DNA from: Gemmatimonadota bacterium
Lineage (GTDB): Bacteria; Gemmatimonadota; Gemmatimonadetes; Gemmatimonadales; Gemmatimonadaceae
Assembly: GCA_016794735.1 (NCBI GenBank)
Contig: JAEUJK010000858.1
Span: forward strand, 1 to 11,817
DNA: 11,817 nucleotides
Reading direction: 5' to 3'
Shown: positions 7,050-11,817 of the stretch, piece after piece
Layout of the letters: each line of letters begins with the position of its first letter
Numbering within the stretch: the stretch's first letter is position 1
The notes under the pieces: model-generated
What the model saw: the letters and a program-made list of their open reading frames with translations, nothing else
The model's database searches: none
What the model was told of the DNA's origin: nothing
Made by a program: the position numbers and the translations under genes

Positions 7050-7943
7050 TTACTCCTCGACCACGATGCGGACTGTCGCGACCGCCGTGCCACTTCCGGG
7101 CACGCCGGCGGTGTAGGTGCGCTGCCGGATCTCCAGCTCGGTGGTTCCGCGCCGACGTGCCTCCAGCCCAAACGCCGTGAGCGCGGCGACCGTGGTGTCC
7201 TGAATAGTGTAGATGGGCAGCAGAAACGACGAGTCCGATGCGGGGCCCGGGCCGATCAGGCGTGGGGCCAACGCCGCATGGATGTCCATGGGATCTCCCA
7301 AGGTCAGCTCAAGAGTGTTCGTGCGTGTGGTGATGCGCGTCGTCAGATCGGGAAGGTGTAGTGCGGCCGGATCCGGGCAGCGCCTCCGTGCGGCGTCCGT
7401 CAGTAACTCGGCAACGAAGGGCTGCAGAGCTCGTCCCTCATGCAATGCGCCGCGACTGCTCACCAGTTGTTCGTACCCCACCATGCCAGCGCTCGCGGCC
7501 ATCGAGTGCGCCGGAGGGCACACCAGTCGGAGTTCGGCGAACACGGTAGTACCGGAGAGGCGTAGATCGAGCCAGGTGTGCGGACCTGGCAGGGGGGTGA
7601 GGTATCCCACGCGCGAGCGCAGCAACGCGATGCGGCGTTCGTCGAAGGCGTGACGCACCGCCCCTTCGATGGTCGTGAGTCCGCCGCGCGGCACTCTCCC
7701 CTCGACGCGCGCCGTGACGCGGACCGGCAGGGTGGCCTCCTCGTGTGGGCCGAAACGCGCGACGAGCACCGAGTCGTCGAAGACACTGGACGCGGCCCCT
7801 GGAGCCAGCGAAATGGTGAGCGCGGACACCGGGTCGGTGTCGCGGATGATCGGCAGGTCGGACGCCATCCAGGCGCCGAGCATCAGGAGGGCGCCGCGCC
7901 AGGCGGGATGGTCATGCCACAGACGAAGGACGAAGGCACGCAT
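7050..7943 (-). CDS. Membrane-anchored hypothetical protein, intact paralog of its upstream neighbour
   Basis: This 297-aa protein belongs to no family I recognise. One hydrophobic segment at about 15-31 suggests a signal anchor, with the rest outside the cytoplasm. It is clearly related to the frameshifted gene upstream. Shared blocks are DDSVLVARF/NDSALVVRL near 56-64, TLPV/ELPV at 71-74, VCPP/ICPP at 141-144, GYEQLV/GYERLV at 156-161, AARRRC/AARARC at 184-189, and IYTIQDTTVAALTAFGLE/LYHIADTTIARLTALGVE near 244-261. The two shared cysteines (C142, C189) could form a disulfide. It is the last gene of the sigma/anti-sigma unit. The ATG lies 61 nt inside the end of the upstream frame, with no clear ribosome binding site, so translation may depend on coupling. 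The function is unknown. Confidence 0.8.
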   Translation of the reverse strand: MRAFVLRLWHDHPAWRGALLMLGAWMASDLPIIRDTDPVSALTISLAPGAASSVFDDSVLVARFGPHEEATLPVRVTARVEGRVPRGGLTTIEGAVRHAFDERRIALLRSRVGYLTPLPGPHTWLDLRLSGTTVFAELRLVCPPAHSMAASAGMVGYEQLVSSRGALHEGRALQPFVAELLTDAARRRCPDPAALHLPDLTTRITTRTNTLELTLGDPMDIHAALAPRLIGPGPASDSSFLLPIYTIQDTTVAALTAFGLEARRRGTTELEIRQRTYTAGVPGSGTAVATVRIVVEE

Positions 7944-8862
7944 GGGGAAGAAAGTGAGGGTTCAGGGGTGGGTGGCAACGGACGGTTTGCCGCGTGTAGC
8001 GGGACGCGATGGGCGGCGCGGCCACCGGATGGCCGACCCTGCGCATCCCAGGCCGCGGTACGCACTTCGATGGTGGTGGCGCCGGGTCGCACCCCCTCAA
8101 CACCGAGCGCGGTCAGGCGCGCGATGGTGGTGTCGGCGATGTGATAGAGCGGGGAGGTGGTGATCGGAGCGCCTGCCGCATCTGCAAAGGTCACGGGGAA
8201 GGCCTGCCGCACCGCGACCGGGTGACCCGTCCGCACCTCGACCGCTTTGACGGCGCTGGCAATACGTGCGGTGCGATCGGGGTCGGGTGTAAATGACATG
8301 ATACAGCGGGCGCGCGCCGCCGCCGTGAGTCCTTCCTCGATCGCGAGGCGGAGGCGAGCGCGATCTTTCGTTGGGGTCGGGGAGGTCGCCACGAGCCGCT
8401 CATACCCGCTGATCGCCCCGCCCAAACTCGCTGGAGCCCCGGGGGGACAGATGGACCCAACACGCGTCGCCACCACGTCGTCGCCGCGCAGGGTCAATTC
8501 CAGCCGGACATGCGCGTCCGCGATCGCACCGGGCCCCAGGCGTAGGCGTGGCTGTACCAGCGCGGCCGTGCGTGCGGCGAGAACCTCGCGCACGTCGTCC
8601 TCCAACGCGCGCAGGGTGTAGGGCCGCTGCGTGCCGCTTTGTTGTGCCGTGACGGGAGTTCGGCGCCCTCGGCGGTCGCCAGGCGCACGACCAGCGCGGA
8701 ATCGTTGGCGAAGGCGCCCCCGAACGACGCGATGGCGGGGGTGCCCAGATCACGCGGCGACTGGCCATACCAGACGGCCACCCACCGCGGCAATTCGATG
8801 ATGGCGAGGGTGACCAGGACGCCGCGCCTGAACGGGGTGATGGCGTTCAGGAGTGTTGACAT
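7883..8862 (-). pseudogene. Membrane-anchored paralog of the 7050-7943 protein, broken by a -1 frameshift
   Basis: The gene starts at the ATG at 8862 (MSTLLNAITPFRRG), 5 nt after the anti-sigma stop. A hydrophobic segment lies at about 14-28. The frame that begins there is lost near 8653: it runs on to a stop at 8494 as unrelated Arg/Pro-rich sequence. The matching sequence resumes in the next frame and ends at 7883. Restoring one G in the CCCG at 8653-8656 gives ELPVTAQQ, matching TLPV in the intact paralog, and a protein of about 326 aa. The downstream frame has only a TTG at 8605 as a start, so it is not a separate gene. The C-terminal tail is about 40 residues longer than in the paralog, Pro/Ser-rich, and overlaps the next gene by 61 nt. 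The cause could be a real mutation or a sequencing or assembly error; the rest of the frame is well kept, so any loss is recent. Confidence 0.75.
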
Positions 8863-8867
8863 AGAGG

Positions 8868-9686
8868 TCACGGATGAGGTTTGCCGTAGCGGAAGACCAG
8901 CGGCTGGTTGACGGGCAGAGGTCGGGGGGTGGGGTGCGGTGCGGGACCGCGGGGGAACGCGGTCGCCACGCCGGAGCCGAGACGCAGCACCGTGCCCCCG
9001 TCGGCGGAGCGGGTGATGTCCAACGAACCGTAGGAGAGGGTGACCACTGCATCCACGGTCTCTATACGCAGACGCGGTGTAGGTTCGCGGCGGGCGTCGT
9101 ACGCGATGTCGAGCTGCGCCTCGCCGTCCAGGACGGCGCGGCGCGCGCCGTCGGGATCGCGACGTGTGTACCACCACAGGTGCCCTTCTTCGCGCACGAA
9201 GAGACGGACCCCCTGGTCGAGTTGGACGGATCCACCAGTGGCCTCCCGTATGGGCGGCGCGAACCAGTCGGGTTGGAGCCGCCAGGCCAGGAAGGTGCTG
9301 CCAACGAGGAGGACGAGGGCGGCGCCCATGGACACGACGAGGCGCCGCGCGGCATGTGTGTGCTCACTGGCGTCGAGACGCGTGCTCCCAGCGCGCAGGC
9401 TGTGCGCGATGCGCTGCTCCAGGTTGGCCAGATCTTCCGGAGCGATGGTGCGAACCGTTGGAGTCCGTTCCCGGATCACGCGCAAGAGAGGCCCTGCGAG
9501 GGCGCGAAAGGCATGGTCCGTGGCGAGGCGCGCGTGGAGACGTGCGAGCTCATCAGGGCCGAGCGCGCCGCGGCTATGGTCCGCGAGCAGTTCCATCTCT
9601 GGGGTGAGCGGGACTTGCGATGCCGCCATGAGTTCCTCCAGCTGCTCCTGATCGGAGTAGGGAGGGCCGAAGCGTCGTCGCGTCAT
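8868..9686 (-). CDS. FecR-like transmembrane anti-sigma factor
   Basis: This 272-aa protein probably holds the partner ECF sigma factor at the inner membrane. The N-terminal 113 residues are cytoplasmic, with an anti-sigma-like helical pattern (LTPEMELLADHSRGALGPDELARLHARL, with LA.D..FR after it) and no zinc-binding HxxxCxxC motif. A single membrane segment lies at about 114-136 (RRLVVSMGAALVLLVGSTFLAW). The periplasmic part at about 147-245 reads like a FecR domain: GGSVQLDQGVRLFV, RRAVLDGEAQLDIAYD, and IETVDAVVTLSYGSLDITR. A Pro-rich tail follows. The start overlaps the sigma stop (ATGA), typical of a co-translated sigma/anti-sigma pair. No FecA-like TonB transducer gene is in the window, so the classical iron-citrate circuit is not shown. 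Two membrane-anchored paralogs follow instead. Confidence 0.8.
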   Translation of the reverse strand: MTRRRFGPPYSDQEQLEELMAASQVPLTPEMELLADHSRGALGPDELARLHARLATDHAFRALAGPLLRVIRERTPTVRTIAPEDLANLEQRIAHSLRAGSTRLDASEHTHAARRLVVSMGAALVLLVGSTFLAWRLQPDWFAPPIREATGGSVQLDQGVRLFVREEGHLWWYTRRDPDGARRAVLDGEAQLDIAYDARREPTPRLRIETVDAVVTLSYGSLDITRSADGGTVLRLGSGVATAFPRGPAPHPTPRPLPVNQPLVFRYGKPHP

Positions 9687-10270
9687 GAGGTGCGGTCTCC
9701 CTGAAACCAGTCAGGCGCGATCCCCACAGACTGCAGATCGTCGCGGAGTCGTTGACAGGCGCGCGAGTAGTAGGACCGCGCGGTGCCCTCTGTCACGCCG
9801 AGCAGGACGGCCATCGTCGCGAACGAGACGGTATCGTCGTAGCCCATTTCGAAGGCGTTGGCCCAACAACGCGGCATGGACTGGAGCGAGGCATCGACGC
9901 GGGCCACCAGCTCACTCCGCTGATGCGTGGTCGGCTCAGGCTCCGACGTCCGCGTGAGCGCGCGGAAGGCGTCGAGGAGCCCTACGCGTCGCCTGCCGGT
10001 GCGGCGCCACTCTCGGGAGACGTCGCGGAGGATGGTGAACAGCGCGGTCTCGCGCTGGGAAGCATCGTCGTGGATGACGCCGCGCTGGAGTCGACGCATG
10101 AAGCGCAACACGGTATGGTGGACCACATCTGCTGCTTCGTCGGCCCGGTGAAATCGGCGCGCGAAGTTGAGCAGTTGCGGGTAGAACTCCCGGTACAGCA
10201 CGGAGACGGGCTGGAGCGGAGTCGGGGTCCACCGCTCCTGGTGCGTAGGGAGTTGGTCGGGATTGGTCAT
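9683..10270 (-). CDS. ECF-family RNA polymerase sigma factor
   Basis: This 195-aa protein directs RNA polymerase to a specific promoter set. Region 2 lies at about 23-90, with LYREFYPQLLNFARRF and DEAADVVHHTVLRFMRR (the -10 recognition part). Region 4 lies at about 128-180, with SFATMAVLLGVTEGTARSYYSRACQRLR, the helix-turn-helix that reads the -35. No region 3 is present, as expected for an ECF factor. I chose the ATG at 10270; the frame also offers a GTG at 10303, but those 11 residues (Cys/Pro/Arg-rich) look untranslated and neither start has a Shine-Dalgarno sequence. The stop overlaps the start of the FecR-like gene by 4 nt. ECF genes often drive their own transcription, which would put the two downstream paralogs in the same regulon. 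The subgroup cannot be assigned by eye. Confidence 0.87.
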   Translation of the reverse strand: MTNPDQLPTHQERWTPTPLQPVSVLYREFYPQLLNFARRFHRADEAADVVHHTVLRFMRRLQRGVIHDDASQRETALFTILRDVSREWRRTGRRRVGLLDAFRALTRTSEPEPTTHQRSELVARVDASLQSMPRCWANAFEMGYDDTVSFATMAVLLGVTEGTARSYYSRACQRLRDDLQSVGIAPDWFQGDRTS

Positions 10271-10309
10271 TCGTCGAGGAGTGCACCGCGGCGGCTCGCA
10301 CACGCGGGT

Positions 10310-10335
10310 GAAGGTGCCCAGCTATCCTATGTTCC
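10310..10335 (-). promoter_or_regulatory. Possible ECF-type promoter of the sigma operon
   Basis: On the minus strand GGAAC (10331-10335), the usual core of ECF -35 elements, lies about 60 nt upstream of the ATG at 10270. No clear CGTC-type -10 is found at the right distance. If the site is real, transcription would begin near 10300, inside the region of the alternative GTG start, favouring the ATG. Confidence 0.2.
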
Positions 10336-10357
10336 GTCACGAACCGCGAAAACGCTG

Positions 10358-10382
10358 CATGGCGGCGGCAGGCACCGCCATG
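10358..10382 (-). terminator. Hairpin between the helical hypothetical gene and the sigma operon
   Basis: CATGGCGG (10358-10365) and CCGCCATG (10375-10382) pair perfectly around a 9-nt loop. On the minus strand a short TTTT follows after 5 nt. It lies about 150 nt after the stop of the 10530-11276 gene and about 90 nt before the sigma start. It could end the upstream transcript, but the T-run is weak and offset. Confidence 0.3.
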
Positions 10383-10529
10383 GGTGGAGCGCTCGCATCA
10401 CAGCTTACTGCCGATACGCCAACGACTTACGCGCCCTCGGTCGCGGCCGGGCAAGTAACCGTTCATGGCTGCGATGACTGGTGCGTGGTTGCCGAGGCGC
10501 CGGCCGGACACCTCGACGAACCCGCTCAA

Positions 10530-11276
10530 CTAGGCGGCCCGTGCCTCAGGGGTGCCGGGTTCCCCGCTGAGTGTGGGGGGCAGAACCTCTGGGCTGCTGG
10601 GCGTTGTTGCTCCCGGGCGTTCGGGATCGGTCGTGATGGCGACGTTCACGCGCAAGAAGCGCGAGAGCGACCGCCACTCGGCGAAGCGCGGCGGTGTGGC
10701 GGTGAGCCGCGGCGCCAGCATGGCATCGAGCATCCGCACGAGCTCCCGACCCCGCAGATACTCGCGCCGTAGACCGGCCGTCGCTGCCGACCGGAGCCCG
10801 ACATCCGCGGCGCGGAGATCGAGCTGAGCGCGCAGCTGTGCGACCGCGTCCTGCATCCGTTTCACGAAGTCCTCGGGCAAGCCGATGATCCGGAACTTGC
10901 TGGCGTGCTGCGTGGCCACCTGGGCCATGGCTTCGGCGGCCGCGACGGTTCCCATGTAGTCCCGTGCGTCCGGCATGGCGAAAGCCTGCAGCAGGGTTGG
11001 GTTTTCCGGGAACAACATGCGGGCGCCGCGCGAGACCGGCGTCATGAACTCCCGCCGGAGCGCCTTGACCTGGGCCCGCTGCTGCTGCGTGGCTTCGGTC
11101 GTGATGCGCTGCCGGGCATCCTGCTCTCGCGCGTGGGTTTCGAGGTTGGCGATGGCGTCGTTGAGCTGCGCCACCACACCTTCGACGGACCCGTAGCCCA
11201 CGTCGGGGGCCTTCTCCTTGAGGAAGTCCCGCACGCGGCGGAACACCATCAGGGCCTGCTTCTCCTTCAACAACAT
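10530..11276 (-). CDS. All-helical hypothetical protein with Pro-rich tail
   Basis: I do not recognise a family for this 248-aa protein. It begins MLLKEKQALMVFRRVRDFLKEK and looks helical throughout. Residues 31-77 (QLNDAIANLETHAREQDARQR, then a Gln-rich run) and 137-190 (FVKRMQDAVAQLRAQLDLRAADVG) have coiled-coil or helical-bundle character. There is no signal peptide or membrane segment, so it is probably cytoplasmic. The last 30 residues are Pro/Thr/Ser/Glu-rich and probably disordered. The ATG at 11276 is chosen over starts up to 14 codons earlier because a strong AAGGAGGG lies 7 nt before it. The gene sits alone: 259 nt separate it from the sigma start downstream, and the 21-bp repeat tract lies upstream. 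Confidence 0.82.
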   Translation of the reverse strand: MLLKEKQALMVFRRVRDFLKEKAPDVGYGSVEGVVAQLNDAIANLETHAREQDARQRITTEATQQQRAQVKALRREFMTPVSRGARMLFPENPTLLQAFAMPDARDYMGTVAAAEAMAQVATQHASKFRIIGLPEDFVKRMQDAVAQLRAQLDLRAADVGLRSAATAGLRREYLRGRELVRMLDAMLAPRLTATPPRFAEWRSLSRFLRVNVAITTDPERPGATTPSSPEVLPPTLSGEPGTPEARAA

Positions 11277-11283
11277 GTGCCTA

Positions 11284-11291
11284 CCCTCCTT
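11284..11291 (-). promoter_or_regulatory. Strong Shine-Dalgarno sequence deciding the start at 11276
   Basis: AAGGAGGG on the minus strand, 7 nt from the ATG, is the best ribosome binding site in the window. A TAA at 11290-11292, the stop of an open minus-strand frame that runs in from the right edge, overlaps its first bases. Confidence 0.75.
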
Positions 11292-11372
11292 ATAGATGGG
11301 ACGCCGTGGAGAACGCATGCCGGGTGGCGTCCCGAGACCCCGGCGTGCGACAGCTGGTGTGATGTCGTGCGT

Positions 11373-11817
11373 TATGCACGGCGCGCCGTGCTGCTTGCAG
11401 CGGCCGCGTTGCCTCCCGAACGCCGCGCCGTGTGTCGTGCACGCGGCGCCCTGCTCCGTGCACGGTGCGCGCAGCCGCGCGGACGGTCCGCGACGCGGCC
11501 TCCATGCCTCGCGCAGCGCCGCGAACGGGGCGCAGAGGCGCGCGTTCGTGGCGCGCGACTACGCGATGGCGCTGCACAGCGTCGTCGTCGTGCGTGTGCG
11601 CTCCGCGATCGTGCAACGCTGCTCCGAGATCGCGCGGCGGAGGCACGCGATGACGCCGCCGTGCGACGCGATGGTGCAGCACGGCCATGCGATCGCGCCT
11701 CACCGGCAGGCGATGGCGCCGCGCAGTCACCTGGTTGTGGCGCACAGCCGTGCGATTGAGCGGCCCAGCTACGCGACGGCGCTGCCGAGTTGCGCGATCG
11801 GGCCGCGTCGCGAGGCG
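11373..11817. repeat. Degenerate 21-bp tandem repeat tract, about 21 units, running off the right edge
   Basis: From about 11373 the sequence falls into 21-nt units with no change of phase. The best units run from 11520 to 11813 (14 units, for example starts at 11562, 11604, 11646, 11667, 11793). The consensus, written as plus-strand triplets, is CGC GAT NGN GCN GCN, then NNG and a free triplet. In these 14 units the G at unit position 10 never changes, while positions 9, 12 and 15 use nearly all bases. This wobble pattern fits coding of a heptad-repeat protein: RDxAAxx on the plus strand (interrupted by TGA at 11757-11759), or an Ala/Ser/Arg-rich minus-strand frame sharing the same wobble positions, open from the edge to about 11375. 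Units decay leftward, and the main tract probably lies beyond the edge. No promoter or start was found for either frame. Confidence 0.8.

Noticed and set aside
8494..9177. Minus-strand frame of 227 codons as a separate gene
   Set aside because: Its first part is a shadow of the FecR-like gene, its middle is the start of the frameshifted paralog (from 8862), and its end is out-of-frame sequence after the frameshift.
10530..11318. Longer start for the helical hypothetical gene at 11318
   Set aside because: The extra 14 codons include the strong AAGGAGGG at 11284-11291, which is placed for the ATG at 11276.
11373..11817. CRISPR array
   Set aside because: The units are contiguous 21-mers with no alternation of constant repeat and unique spacer, and the variation follows a codon pattern.

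Overview
The window is about two-thirds G+C by eye, and every well-supported gene is on the minus strand. It encodes a tripartite efflux pump with an outer-membrane channel, so the host is a diderm (Gram-negative) bacterium. The mix of high G+C, an ECF sigma factor with a FecR-like regulator, and a DUF2188 protein would fit Gemmatimonadota or a similar soil or water lineage, but no rRNA or core marker gene is present and this assignment is a guess.

From left to right: (1) Positions 1-5774 hold a cusCBA copper/silver efflux operon transcribed right to left. cusC comes first, then cusB, then cusA, which runs off the left edge. Gaps between the genes are 3 nt. CusA keeps the three metal-carrying methionines and the proton-relay Asp and Glu of the E. 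coli protein, so the Cu(I)/Ag(I) assignment is firm. A perfect 8-7-8 palindrome lies 54 nt upstream of cusC and is the best operator candidate. (2) Positions 5775-7049 are sparse. They hold one small DUF2188 gene, a strong hairpin just past its stop, an imperfect palindrome that resembles an integron attC site, and otherwise nothing convincing. (3) Positions 7050-10270 hold a compact four-gene unit: an ECF sigma factor overlapping a membrane-spanning FecR-like anti-sigma factor, then two tandem paralogous membrane-anchored proteins of unknown function. The first paralog in transcription order is broken by an apparent single-base deletion. (4) Positions 10530-11276 encode an all-helical hypothetical protein with a near-perfect Shine-Dalgarno sequence. 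(5) From about 11373 to the right edge runs a degenerate 21-bp tandem repeat of about 21 units. It has a clear three-base wobble pattern, which points to past or present coding of a heptad-repeat protein.

CusA, CusB and CusC together form a channel from the inner membrane and periplasm to the outside, which removes copper and silver. No regulator (CusRS, CueR, CsoR) and no CusF chaperone gene is in the window. The sigma/anti-sigma unit with its two secreted-side paralogs is the least familiar part and the best candidate for an undescribed system.
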